From the NCBI GenBank assembly GCA_963803295.1, contig CAWDMC010000023.1, positions 248,001 to 312,000 of the forward strand: DNA of 64,000 bases, written 5' to 3'. Made by a program: the position numbers and the translations under genes. The stretch's first letter is position 1. Every line of letters starts with the position of its first letter. This document shows, one piece after another, positions 45,292-54,142 of the stretch. The notes under the pieces are model-generated. The model ran no database searches, had not been told where the DNA came from, and worked only from the letters and a program-made list of their open reading frames with translations. The DNA comes from CAWDMC01 sp963803295. Its GTDB lineage: Bacteria; Acidobacteriota; Terriglobia; UBA7540.

Positions 45292-45498
45292 CTAAGGATG
45301 CCCGGCGCTATGGATGACTTGAACCCTGCCGACCTTGCCGCCCTGCAGCCTCACTTTGATCCCACGCGGGTGAAACGCGGACCTCGTGAGCAAGTCTTGG
45401 ACGATGCCTCGGGTCTGTTTTCCCGTGGGTTGGTCTTCCTTGAGGACAACTGAAACGTCTGCTCCAGGCGCCACGTCACTTCGGTTCCGTCCATCCAT
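45292..45498 (-). CDS. ywbE: YwbE family protein
   Basis: 68 residues matching the small YwbE (DUF2196) family over its full length: MDGRNRSDVAPGADVSVVLK, then the GIVQDLLTRS and HPRGIKVRLQGGKVGRVQ segments. The function is unknown; the fold is a compact beta-barrel-like domain. AGGGAGTAAG precedes the ATG. It appears to be a single-gene unit. Confidence 0.92.
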   Translation of the reverse strand: MDGRNRSDVAPGADVSVVLKEDQPTGKQTRGIVQDLLTRSAFHPRGIKVRLQGGKVGRVQVIHSAGHP

Positions 45499-45666
45499 CA
45501 GACTTACTCCCTTCAGAAGCTCGGCAAACGTAGATCGGTTACACTTAGTTGGATTGGTAGTTGGGCAGCATCGTCATGGCTTTTCCGTATTGGCCGCATG
45601 TTCAACGCAAGAACGGGCTCTTTCCCGGTAAGGCTGAAGCGAGTGACAGCGGTTATGCTTAGCCGT

Positions 45667-46266
45667 TCAAGTTTCGGGAACCGGTGGACAACCTGGAAAT
45701 TCCGCGAGACAGTCGTTACCGATGTAACTCAGGTCGTGAATCCCGACTTGGCTCGTGTAGAAGCCGTCAGCAGTCATCTTGCGGAGAAGAGCAAAGAAGC
45801 GGATGCCCTGGCTCAGCCTCGGATCTTTTTCGGCGTTTGCCCGGTAGGCGATAAGGTCAAGTATCTCCTTCTGTCGATCGGAGGAGCAGTCCAGATAAAC
45901 GTTGCCGTGTCGGTCCTGACACAGTGAATCCAGCCACATCATTCCGCCGCGCAGTGCAAGTTGATACTCTTCGTTTTCACTCGTCAGAAGATCAATGAAC
46001 TCAGGCGCGCCTGCTTCAATCGCGCCTCCGGAACGCTCATCGGGCGGCAAGACAGCCTGACACAGAGCCTGGAGGGTCTTATACTGGTGGACGCTGAAGA
46101 AATTCGGGGTGTAGGTTCTACTAGGATCGGCAGCCTCTTCTCTCCTGATGGCCTTGTGCCCTTGATGGGAAGCGTTGGCCGGAATGACGGTGGCGGCCGC
46201 TCCTGCTGACGCGCCCAGTGTAAGATTCCTCAGTGCTTCCCGCCGGGTCATATGTTGCTTCGCCAT
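45667..46266 (-). CDS. Gluconate 2-dehydrogenase subunit 3-type protein
   Basis: 199 residues with a twin-arginine signal (TRREALRNLTLGASAG) and the subunit 3 pattern around FSVHQYKTLQALCQAVLPPD and EFIDLL. In characterised gluconate/fructose dehydrogenases this small subunit carries the Tat signal and escorts the FAD subunit to the periplasm. GGAGACGGGGAGA precedes the start. It lies 43 bases after the GMC oxidoreductase gene. No cytochrome c subunit gene is found next to it. Confidence 0.88.
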   Translation of the reverse strand: MAKQHMTRREALRNLTLGASAGAAATVIPANASHQGHKAIRREEAADPSRTYTPNFFSVHQYKTLQALCQAVLPPDERSGGAIEAGAPEFIDLLTSENEEYQLALRGGMMWLDSLCQDRHGNVYLDCSSDRQKEILDLIAYRANAEKDPRLSQGIRFFALLRKMTADGFYTSQVGIHDLSYIGNDCLAEFPGCPPVPET

Positions 46267-46309
46267 TCTCCCCGTCTCCTAAGAGCGAAAGCGCCTTCTC
46301 GCTGCGCGA

Positions 46310-48057
46310 TCAGAGATTGCCCTTCCGGGCCTGTTCGAGCAGGTACTCCGATGCGCGCCAGGAAAGGGCAGTGATGGTCAGCGTCGGATTCTTGTCCGGG
46401 TTGGTGGCAAAACAAGCCCCGTCGGTAACGAACAGGTTCTTGACATCGTGTGCCTGGCAGAATTCATTCAACGCGGAGGTCCTCGGGTCGGAGCCCATAC
46501 GCACCACGCCCACCTCATGGGCGACTCCGCCAGGATACAGAGATCCCCAGCGGCTCGCGCGCCCCGGTTGCTCGATGGGTGTGCCGCCTGCTGCATCGAT
46601 GATGGCGGCGAATGTATTACGCATGTCTTCAGCCATCTTGAGGTCATTGTCGGTCCAGGTGAAGTGGAACCGCAGCACGGGGATGCCCCAGTGGTCCACT
46701 GTATCCGGATCAATTTCACAATGGCTCTTTTCGGTCGGGATCATCTCGCCGCGCCCTTGGATTGACACGAATGTTCCGTACACTTCCCGGCATTTGTTCT
46801 TGAACGAAATGCCATAGCCCTCCGACTCTTCGAGTACATGATCAAACATTCCAACCGCCGGCATGTTGCGACCGCCGTAGACCTCAATGTGATAACTGCC
46901 CAGAAAATCGTTCTTCCGGTGGGACTTCCACCAGGGTACGTAAACATGGACGCTCCCGGTGCCATCATGATTGTGAGGCGGCAATTGGGCCAGTTGGGGA
47001 AAGTAACCGATTACCTACTTGAGGGAGTATCCATTAGAAAACGGCCAACGACACCAGAGGAGTTGGCGAGGCCGTTCGGAAACAGGGTGGACTTCGAGTT
47101 CAAGAGCAGGCGTGCGGATTCGCAGGAGCTGGCGCCCAGTACAAAAGCGCGTGCGCGCACTTGTTGCTCGTTGCGCGTGGTCTTGTCGATGTAAGAGGCG
47201 GCGATGGCCCGCCCGTTCTTATCTAGGATAATTTCACGGGCCATCGCATAGGGGATAATGGTCAGCCGGCCGGTCGATAGTGCCGCTGGGATCAACGTCA
47301 GGCTTGAACTGAAGTTCGAGTGTGTGCCACAACCGCGCTCACACTGATTGCAGTAATGGCAAGGCGGACGGCCATTGAGCGGCTGAGTCAGAATGGCGGC
47401 GCGTCCAGGGATACACGGAATGCCCAACTTCCGGCAGCCGCGCTGAATCACCACATCCGAGCAGCGCGGCTTAGGCGGGGGTTGGAAAATGCCATCTGGT
47501 GCGCTGGGGATATTTTCGCGGCTTCCATACCCGCCAATATAGGTTTCGACTTTGTCGTAGTAAGGAGCCAGGTTCTGATAGGTGATGGGCCAATCAGCGC
47601 CGATGCCGTATTGGCGGTGTCTTTGGAAATCCGCCTCGGCCATGCGCAGCCAGACGCGGGTAAAGTGGTTGGTACGGCCGCCAAGAATCCGGGCGCGCTC
47701 CCAAACAAAGGGCGAGCCAGGGGCATTGACGTACGGTTCACCTCGAATCTCTTCGGCAATAAAGGCTACATTGAGCTCTCGGCTGCCAGAAGCGTTATAG
47801 CCTCTCCCCCCAATGCCTGCACCTCGGTGTGGAAGTTGGTAGGGCCACAGATGCTCCGTGAAGTGCATCTGGGGATCGAGCAGCGGGCCAGCCTCGAGCA
47901 TCACAACATTCAGTCCCCCCTCAGTCAGAACCTTGGCCGCCACACCTCCTGCCGCTCCGGAGCCGATAACGCAGACGTCGTAGACCTTGGGAGAGCGAAT
48001 CACCTCAGGCACGGTATGCCAATCGGTTGCGCTCTTGCCATTCATTACTGGATTCAT
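46310..48057 (-). pseudogene. GMC-family FAD oxidoreductase with a frameshift
   Basis: The first 345 residues contain the FAD-binding VIGSGAAGGVAAKVL and ARILGGRTNHFTRVWLRM. After FLMDT (about 47020) the frame ends in TAG-free but unrelated codons and a TAA, while the continuation (GYFPQLAQLPPHNHDGTGSV onward) is in another frame and runs to HEVGVVRMGSDP and NPTLTITALSWR, the GMC C-terminal signature. The summed length, about 570 residues, is normal. The shift is a single net base change, so either a recent mutation or a sequence error. It is the likely catalytic partner of the subunit 3 gene downstream. Confidence 0.8.
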
Positions 48058-48064
48058 GAATCAC

Positions 48065-49498
48065 TCAGGGAAAGCAGTAAGAATCGCTCGAGGCGTCGCC
48101 ACCCTCCAGGTGGATCTGGTGGCCGCGCTGATCGCCGAAATTGAGGAAGAAGCGTGGATCGGCGCTCATGCCACCGTCAGGCGCAGCGTCGATCTTCACC
48201 ATCCAGCTTCGCACTCCTTCCGGATAGAACTGCTCGTCCCAGGCGCGATAGAGCGAATTCGTGAGGTAGACGCGCCTCCCATCGCGGCTGACTTCCACCA
48301 TCTGGGGACCCCCATTCAGCTGCTCGGAAGGCCTGCCGGGATGCGCCGTGTGGCGAACGATTCCGCCAAGGTGCACCGATCCAGTTAGCTTGGGTTTAAA
48401 AGGTTCCGACACATCGTATTGGCGTAACTCGCCGGTGCCCCAGCAGGAGACGTAAAGAAAGCGATCGTCGAGCGAGAGATTGATATCGGTCACGAGCGGC
48501 GGCACGGCCCCAAATCCCTTGAGCAGAGGCGGCAGCAATTGTGCGTCGGCGGGCTCCGCGGGAATCTCGATCACCTTCTCGATCGCCCATTTGCCGTCGC
48601 CGTTCGAGCGATGCCAGAGCCAGATTGAGGATGACAAATCCTTGAGCGAAACCACCACGCCTACGAAGCCGTAAGGCTGCGTGGGGTCGTGGGCGGGACG
48701 TAGCTCCAGCACCATTTGCTGTTCGGCTCCCAGGTCGAGCTCCTGCACTTGGCGGCGTTTACGCAGGTCCCAGATGTGGGCGTGCCGTCCGTACTTGCCC
48801 CCGAGCAGCAGTTCAGGATTCACACCGGCCTCGATCATATTGGGCGTGCCCCACTCGCTCGAAATCAGCGTATCGTGGCCGAGATGCCACCAGAAATCGT
48901 AAGCCAGAAATTGCGATCCCCGATCCACTTCCCAGCGGCCCAACACGTCGAAGGTGAAGTGATCGAGCACGAAAATTCCACCCGGACCGCCGCCGTCGGG
49001 CCCGCCCAAGGCGCTCACATAGACGCCATCGGGACCGCAGTGGATGGTGTGCGGGCGCGTGTATCCGGCGCGCGCGGCTACTTCGCCGGGTTCGATGACT
49101 CTGACGATCTTCGGCTGGCGCGGATCGGGCTTGACGTCGATCACGTGAATCCGCGAGGAGCGCAGGCCAGGCACCAGCAGGTATCGACGCTCCACGTGGG
49201 GATGCGGTGCGTACGGACAGAGTGCGGAGCTGCAGGCGTTCCAACCGAAGTGGTGGAGCTCGTCGCCGGCATAGGGCATCTCCACCTTCCCCACCACCTG
49301 ACCATAAGCAGCGGAGTCGGGGTCGACATCGACGACGAGCAGGGCGTCAGGCTTGGCCCCGCCGTTGCCGTTCGCTGCCGTTTTCGAGGGTTCCGTGGCC
49401 TTTGGGTTGAAAGCCACCACGTAGGCCAGCCGCTCCGGCGGCGCCAGCATGGCCAGCCGCGGTGAAGGATAAAACGTCGGATCCGGTCTCAGTAACAT
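48065..49498 (-). CDS. Selenium-binding protein 1 (SBP56) family, methanethiol-oxidase-like
   Basis: 477 residues with family landmarks: PYAGDELHHFGWNACSSALC, YRP/YTRPHTIHCGPDGVYVSALG, DFWWHLGHDTLISSEWGTP, DLRKRRQVQELDLG and VTDINLSLDDRFLYVSCWGTG. Conserved His residues match the proposed copper sites of bacterial methanethiol oxidase; whether this member oxidises methanethiol is unproven. CAGGAGGACG precedes the ATG. No signal peptide is seen. It is the first gene of a three-gene unit with the GMC and subunit 3 genes (seven-base gap). Confidence 0.9.
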   Translation of the reverse strand: MLLRPDPTFYPSPRLAMLAPPERLAYVVAFNPKATEPSKTAANGNGGAKPDALLVVDVDPDSAAYGQVVGKVEMPYAGDELHHFGWNACSSALCPYAPHPHVERRYLLVPGLRSSRIHVIDVKPDPRQPKIVRVIEPGEVAARAGYTRPHTIHCGPDGVYVSALGGPDGGGPGGIFVLDHFTFDVLGRWEVDRGSQFLAYDFWWHLGHDTLISSEWGTPNMIEAGVNPELLLGGKYGRHAHIWDLRKRRQVQELDLGAEQQMVLELRPAHDPTQPYGFVGVVVSLKDLSSSIWLWHRSNGDGKWAIEKVIEIPAEPADAQLLPPLLKGFGAVPPLVTDINLSLDDRFLYVSCWGTGELRQYDVSEPFKPKLTGSVHLGGIVRHTAHPGRPSEQLNGGPQMVEVSRDGRRVYLTNSLYRAWDEQFYPEGVRSWMVKIDAAPDGGMSADPRFFLNFGDQRGHQIHLEGGDASSDSYCFP

Positions 49499-49551
49499 GA
49501 TCGTCCTCCTGAGTGGGTGAATCGGCGTTGGGCACGGACCAGGAAATTGCA

Positions 49552-49629
49552 GCGCAGGGCCCGATTTTAGCCCTGCGGTTCTTTAGTTCCGATCTGAAAA
49601 GCCGCAGGGCCGCAGAGCGGGCCCTGTGC
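49552..49629. repeat. Nested inverted repeat (two-tier hairpin)
   Basis: An outer pair (GCGCAGGGCCCG at 49552-49563 and CGGGCCCTGTGC at 49618-49629, one mismatch) encloses a perfect inner pair (GCCCTGCGG at 49570-49578 and CCGCAGGGC at 49602-49610). All four arms are variants of the same GCAGGGC motif. It lies in the 411-base gap between the SBP56 and ABC-transporter genes, upstream of both. A dispersed repeat, MITE or structured RNA is possible. Confidence 0.55.
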
Positions 49630-49859
49630 TACTTTCCGCGTAATTCAATAGTCGTAGGAGCAGGTGATTGAACGAGGCCGGGTCTCGCGAGATCGCCTGC
49701 TCATTCCACGCTGCCCGCCTGCTACTGAGCGATCGGTGACACACGAATTCGCGGCAAACAACAAGAATGGGACGGAGTAAAATGCACGATGTAACCGAAT
49801 ACCATCGAGCGGCGGCAGCCGTCAAGCGAAACCTGCGGGAGCTGCCTTTAGCAACCTTC

Positions 49860-49893
49860 TTGACAAACTAAACTGAACGGTACAGTATTGTCA
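49860..49893 (+). promoter_or_regulatory. Promoter with TetR-type operator for the ABC/TetR operon
   Basis: TTGACA (49860-49865) is a perfect -35 box; TACAGT (49881-49886) is a possible -10 with short spacing. Between and over them lies the 15-bp palindrome ACTGAACGGTACAGT (49872-49886), form ACTG-N-AC-N-GT-N-CAGT, surrounded by TGACAA and TTGTCA. This fits a repressor dimer site. The TetR gene is the third gene of the operon, so autorepression is likely. Confidence 0.65.
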
Positions 49894-49909
49894 TTGAGGA
49901 TAGAAAAGG

Positions 49910-50695
49910 ATGATTCGAGTGCAGAATTTGGTAAAAACGTTCGGCGATTTCACCGCCGTTAACGACATTTCATTTGAGGTGAAGAAGGGCGAAATCTTCG
50001 CTTTTCTGGGGCCGAACGGCGCCGGCAAGACGACGACCATCAAGATGCTGACCACCCTGCTGCGGCCTACCAGCGGCAATGTGGAGCTCGATGGACTGGA
50101 CCCGCAGCAGCAGCAGAATGAAGCTCGCCGCCGGTTCGGTATTGTTTTTCAGGATCCCAGCCTCGAGGCCGAACTGACGGCCGCCGAGAATATGGAGATT
50201 CACGGCATCTTGTACCACATGCCGCGGCGGCTCCGGATCGAACGGACGGAACTGTTGCTCAAGCTGTTCGAACTTTGGGAGCGCCGCCATGAGCCGGTGA
50301 AGCGATTCTCAGGAGGGATGAAAAGGCGCCTCGAGATTGCGCGCGGTTTTCTGCACACGCCGAAGATCCTTTTTCTCGACGAGCCCACCCTGGGACTCGA
50401 TCCGCAGAGCCGCAATCAATTGTGGACTCACGTCCGCCGCCTGAATGAGACCGAGGGCGTTACCGTCTTTCTGACCACTCACTACATGGATGAAGCGGAT
50501 CGGGTAGCCAGTCGCATTGCGGTGATCGATCACGGCAAGATTGTGACTCAGGGCTCGCCCGCGGAGCTGAAGGAACAGACCAAGACCGATTCTTTGGAAC
50601 ACGCATTCCTGGCTCTGACGGGCTCGACCATCCGCGACGAGTCCGCCAACTCTGCCGACCAGATGCGGCAGTTCGCTAAGATGTGGAGGCGATAA
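49910..50695 (+). CDS. ABC-2 type transporter ATP-binding protein (DrrA-like)
   Basis: 261 residues with Walker A (GPNGAGKTT, residues 34-42), signature FSGGMKRRLEIARG, Walker B ILFLDEPTLGLDP and the H-loop TTHYMDEADRVA. The C-terminus is short, as in the drug/daunorubicin-resistance group. It drives export by the permease encoded just downstream. The promoter/operator at 49860 lies directly before it, and AGGATAGAAAAGG precedes the ATG. Its substrate is unknown; control by a TetR protein suggests a toxic small molecule. Confidence 0.93.
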   Translation: MIRVQNLVKTFGDFTAVNDISFEVKKGEIFAFLGPNGAGKTTTIKMLTTLLRPTSGNVELDGLDPQQQQNEARRRFGIVFQDPSLEAELTAAENMEIHGILYHMPRRLRIERTELLLKLFELWERRHEPVKRFSGGMKRRLEIARGFLHTPKILFLDEPTLGLDPQSRNQLWTHVRRLNETEGVTVFLTTHYMDEADRVASRIAVIDHGKIVTQGSPAELKEQTKTDSLEHAFLALTGSTIRDESANSADQMRQFAKMWRR

Positions 50696-50697
50696 CG

Positions 50698-51444
50698 ATG
50701 GGCGCCATATACATTCTGTGGCTGCGGGAGTTGAAGCGCTACGTGCGATCGCGCCCGCAGATTGTGGCCTCGCTGGCACAGCCGCTGCTTTACCTGCTGG
50801 CACTGGGATTTGGCCTCGGTCCTGTTTTCCAGAAGTCCGGCCACGGCAGTTATCTTCAGTTCGTCGCTCCTGGGGTCATCGGAATGACCGTGCTGTTTAG
50901 CTCCGTTTTTGCGGGTGTTGGATTACTCTGGGACCGCCAATTCGGATTTCTCAAGGAGACCCTAGTGGCTCCCGTGCCGCGACTCAGCATTGTCGTGGGT
51001 AAGACCCTGGGTGGGGTTACGGTGGCGCTTCTGCAGGGAACGCTGGTAGTCGTGGTCTGCCTGGTGGCGGGTTTCCGCCCGGCCAGCCCTGCGGCCATCC
51101 CGCAGGGGTTCCTTTACATGGCGCTTATCGCCCTGGTTTTTGGCGGGCTCGGCACTGCCATCGGCTCGCGGCTGCAGGATATCCAGGGCTTTCAGCTCAT
51201 TATGAATTTTCTGATTATGCCGATTTTCTTTCTATCGGGAGCCCTGTTTCCACTGGATCACCTGCCCAAGGCCCTGGGTCTTATTACCAGCGCCGATCCG
51301 CTTTCCTACGGAATCGATGGACTGCGTGGGACGCTGATCGGCCTCTCCCATTTTGGGCTCCTGAAGGACTTCTGGGTTCTCACTGCGGTGGCCATTGTCT
51401 TTCTCAGCTTGGGCAGCTATCTGTTCTCGAAAATCGAGCTCTGA
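50698..51444 (+). CDS. ABC-2 type transporter permease
   Basis: 248 residues with six predicted membrane segments (for example IVASLAQPLLYLLALGFGLG and VIGMTVLFSSVFAGVGLLW), and the family feature PLDHLPKALGLITSADPLSYGIDG before the last segment. The ATG at 50698, two bases after the ATPase stop, is preferred because GGAGG lies seven bases upstream. It forms the exporter channel with the ATPase. Confidence 0.92.
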   Translation: MGAIYILWLRELKRYVRSRPQIVASLAQPLLYLLALGFGLGPVFQKSGHGSYLQFVAPGVIGMTVLFSSVFAGVGLLWDRQFGFLKETLVAPVPRLSIVVGKTLGGVTVALLQGTLVVVVCLVAGFRPASPAAIPQGFLYMALIALVFGGLGTAIGSRLQDIQGFQLIMNFLIMPIFFLSGALFPLDHLPKALGLITSADPLSYGIDGLRGTLIGLSHFGLLKDFWVLTAVAIVFLSLGSYLFSKIEL

Positions 51445-51446
51445 CC

Positions 51447-52091
51447 ATGTCCCGCCCGCGCAGCACTCGTGCCCACCAGAAAGTTCTGGACGCCGCGCTC
51501 CAGCTTTTTGCCGCCGCGGGTATCGACGCTACCAGTATGGATGCCATCGCTGCTTCCTCCGGCGTGAGCAAAGCCACCATCTACAAACACTGGCGTGACA
51601 AAGATGCGCTTTGTCTGGAGGCACTGGCTTCCTTGCACGGGCTTAACGAGCCTCCTATAGCGAAGACGGGCGACAACCGCGCTGACATGGTTGCCGTCCT
51701 GAACCATCAGCCATCCGCCGAGCGAACCGATCTGCGCAGCCGGCTGATGCCGCACTTCATGGCCTACGCGGTTCGCCATCCCGCCTTTAGCAAGGCATGG
51801 CGAGATCGCGTCATACAGCCAACGCGAATCCAGCTTATACAGTTGCTGAAACGCTCGATCGCCGAGGGCTCCTTCCCTGCGGATCTCGATCTTGAACTGA
51901 GCGTCGCTCTGCTTACAGGTCCGATGATCTACCGCCACGTGCTGGCGCTGATGGGCCGCAAACTGCCGGAGGACATGCCCGAACGTGTGGTGAACGCTTT
52001 CTGGCGCGCGCATAGCAATCCTGGACTGGCATCGAACAGACCCGAAGTCGATAACATCCCTCGCCCCGCTAGGGGGGAGAAGGCGCGATGA
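51447..52091 (+). CDS. TetR/AcrR-family repressor
   Basis: 214 residues. The N-terminal HTH is clear (AALQLFAAAGIDATSMDAIAAS then SGVSKATIYKHWRDKDALC). The C-terminal ligand and dimer domain resembles TetR_C_16-like proteins. It starts two bases after the permease stop, so it is co-transcribed with the exporter it probably controls through the palindrome at 49872-49886. The ligand is presumably an exported compound. Confidence 0.92.
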   Translation: MSRPRSTRAHQKVLDAALQLFAAAGIDATSMDAIAASSGVSKATIYKHWRDKDALCLEALASLHGLNEPPIAKTGDNRADMVAVLNHQPSAERTDLRSRLMPHFMAYAVRHPAFSKAWRDRVIQPTRIQLIQLLKRSIAEGSFPADLDLELSVALLTGPMIYRHVLALMGRKLPEDMPERVVNAFWRAHSNPGLASNRPEVDNIPRPARGEKAR

Positions 52092-52134
52092 AGCCGCGGG
52101 CAAGGGGACTACAGGGCTGCAAGCGCGTACCTCA

Positions 52135-53181
52135 TCAGTCCCTCGCACCTTGCGCTTTCCGCTGGTGTGGACCCGTTGGAGCCCCCTCCTCGAGGCTGTG
52201 GAAGTCGGGCGTAAACACGATCAGGCCATGATCGGGCGTGTTCTTGGTATACCCGGCCACAAGTTGACGATTATATTGATCCAAATTGAAGTCGAACCAA
52301 TCGCGTGAATTCGCATCGACGATTTGCAGATCTGCGTCAACCATCGTCAGTTTTCCGAACCGCAGCGTTCCGCCGCGAAAATACATGTAGCCGGGCGCGT
52401 CCGCGCGCGGCGGAGTGAGTGCGTGCACCCCCGACACCCGGCTATCGGCGCCCGCAAACACCAGTACAAGTTCCTGCCCTGCGGTGCGGACCGCAGTAAT
52501 CTTGCCGCGCACGTGCGGAGGCGGAGTCAACGTCTCGGGATCCAGTAGCAAGTCATCGCCCTCAACCCGAACGCCGCGCGCCCCATTCAGATTGATAAGG
52601 CTCGCGATCTTGACGCCCAGCAAATCCAGCAAGCCCTTTGCTGGAAGGTGCGCGGATTTAATGCTTGCGACGTGAAGCCGTATCCTGCCATCCGTTACCG
52701 AAAGGGGACCTTCAAGCTCAAAAGGAATGCTGACCCTCTTCTTCAAGACGCCGGACTGCTTCATCCGGCCCGCCTCAATCTTTATTCGGATGTGGCTTAG
52801 GGGCGCGCCAGGGTAGGCGAACACGTACGCATTCATCAGTTTGGCCAGGTCGTCCGAACTGATTCCAATTTGGCCGTAGTCAATCTTCACCGTGAAGGAG
52901 GTCTTGTCGTCAAAGGTCGCGGGTGCCTCGCGCCGGGTGGGCACGAGCGCCCCTCGCATTGCGTCGATCCGGAGCACTATTCCGGGATCGAGTTCCAGGT
53001 TCACTTTGTGCAGTTGCGCCTGCACCGGTTGTTCGAGCGAGGTGAGACTCGGGACGCTCTTTACCGTTTCATCGGTTGCGCGCGGCGAGCCTGCCGGCTT
53101 GTCCTGACGACAGCCGGCTTGAGCCAGGAGCGAAAATGCGATAGTCGGTGCAGCTAAACGGAGGAGGACGTCGCGTCGCAA
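52135..53181 (-). CDS. Lipoprotein of unknown function
   Basis: 348 residues with a lipobox (SLLAQAGC, lipidated Cys near residue 24), a Pro/Ser/Thr-rich linker and a mostly beta domain in which alternating strands such as IRIKIEAGRMKQSGVLKKR and LVLVFAGADSRVSGVHAL suggest a lipid-binding-like fold. Such acidobacterial proteins lack an assigned function. The gene converges with the tetR gene, 43 bases away. No close neighbours share a role. Confidence 0.65.
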   Translation of the reverse strand: MRRDVLLRLAAPTIAFSLLAQAGCRQDKPAGSPRATDETVKSVPSLTSLEQPVQAQLHKVNLELDPGIVLRIDAMRGALVPTRREAPATFDDKTSFTVKIDYGQIGISSDDLAKLMNAYVFAYPGAPLSHIRIKIEAGRMKQSGVLKKRVSIPFELEGPLSVTDGRIRLHVASIKSAHLPAKGLLDLLGVKIASLINLNGARGVRVEGDDLLLDPETLTPPPHVRGKITAVRTAGQELVLVFAGADSRVSGVHALTPPRADAPGYMYFRGGTLRFGKLTMVDADLQIVDANSRDWFDFNLDQYNRQLVAGYTKNTPDHGLIVFTPDFHSLEEGAPTGPHQRKAQGARD

Positions 53182-53375
53182 GGGGACCCCTCAATGACAC
53201 TATGCTGTGGCTGGTTGCGGTGACCGCGTGCCAGCTGTGAGTCCAGTTTCTAGTGCCCCTATATTTCGATGCGAGAAGCACTATCGGTCGCACCTCAGGA
53301 GCCCAAGAAGTCAGGGTGCAACGCCACCGGAGAATGGGATATTCGGAACCGGGGGGTGGTCAGAAATTGCCCCGA

Positions 53376-53942
53376 TTATCGCGAAGCTTCCAGCTTCTCC
53401 GCCATCGCGAGCAGATTTCTCACTGTGTTCAAGTTTCTGCCTGTCCCCGGCGTCTTCAGGATCTTGTCGATGGCCGTCCACGGCAAGGAGGGGCGCGCCA
53501 TGCCATTGGGGTAGTAGATATAGATCTCGCGGCCCTCCATCCGCAGCTCCTCGGGATCAGCTTTTAAGCCGAGGACTTTCTTCCGCGCTTCCGGTCCGGG
53601 ATCGCTGGCGAGGAAATTCACGAGCAGCCGGTTGGGTTCGACCTCAGGTCGCGTTGCAAAGGGGTTGCGCGCGATCACGTTCTTCAATTCTGAAGGGGTG
53701 CGCAGAATAACATCGACGTGAAACCCGAAGGTCTGGTCGATCCTTTTTTCAATCTTCTTTGCTAGTCCGGTAAGGTTCGGCACCGTCGCGCCTGCAGTCC
53801 TGAAAACCACATTCCCGCTCTGCACGTAAGTTTGCGCGTCTTTAAACCCAAGCGAGGCATAGAGGGCCCGGAGTGCCTCCATCTTGATCATGTGGTGACC
53901 GCCCACATTGACGCCACGAAGCATGGAGATGATCACGGCCAT
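53376..53942 (-). CDS. DUF1697 family protein
   Basis: 188 residues matching DUF1697 along its length: MLRGVNVGGHHMIKMEALRA, ALYASLGFKDAQTYVQSGNV, and YPNGMARPSLPWTAIDKILK with the final GTGRNLNTVRNLLAMAE. These are conserved cytoplasmic proteins of unknown role. The ATG at 53942 gives the family's usual N-terminus; an open frame to 54179 adds 79 residues that read through a repeat and are rejected. Confidence 0.88.
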   Translation of the reverse strand: MAVIISMLRGVNVGGHHMIKMEALRALYASLGFKDAQTYVQSGNVVFRTAGATVPNLTGLAKKIEKRIDQTFGFHVDVILRTPSELKNVIARNPFATRPEVEPNRLLVNFLASDPGPEARKKVLGLKADPEELRMEGREIYIYYPNGMARPSLPWTAIDKILKTPGTGRNLNTVRNLLAMAEKLEASR

Positions 53943-53980
53943 GTGAAGTCCAGCATACGCCAACGTCACATCGAGGTGGC

Positions 53981-54021
53981 ATGGCCATCCCTTCGCATTG
54001 CTCAGGGCAGGCTTTGGCCAT
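53981..54021. repeat. 41-bp inverted-repeat element
   Basis: ATGGCCA at the left end and TGGCCAT at the right end enclose CCTTCGCATTGCTCAGGGCA. The core sequence resembles short repeats dispersed in other bacterial genomes. It lies directly upstream of the DUF1697 gene and could form a hairpin in RNA. Confidence 0.45.
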
Positions 54022-54142
54022 GTCGTGCAGAAAGGCGCACACTCCAACCGGCGGTTATAGACCGTCGCCGCTACGGCAGCGTTCGTCATTATACTGTGTA
54101 ATTCCCGATAAGTGTCGGCGCCTGAATTCTCAATATCAGAGA

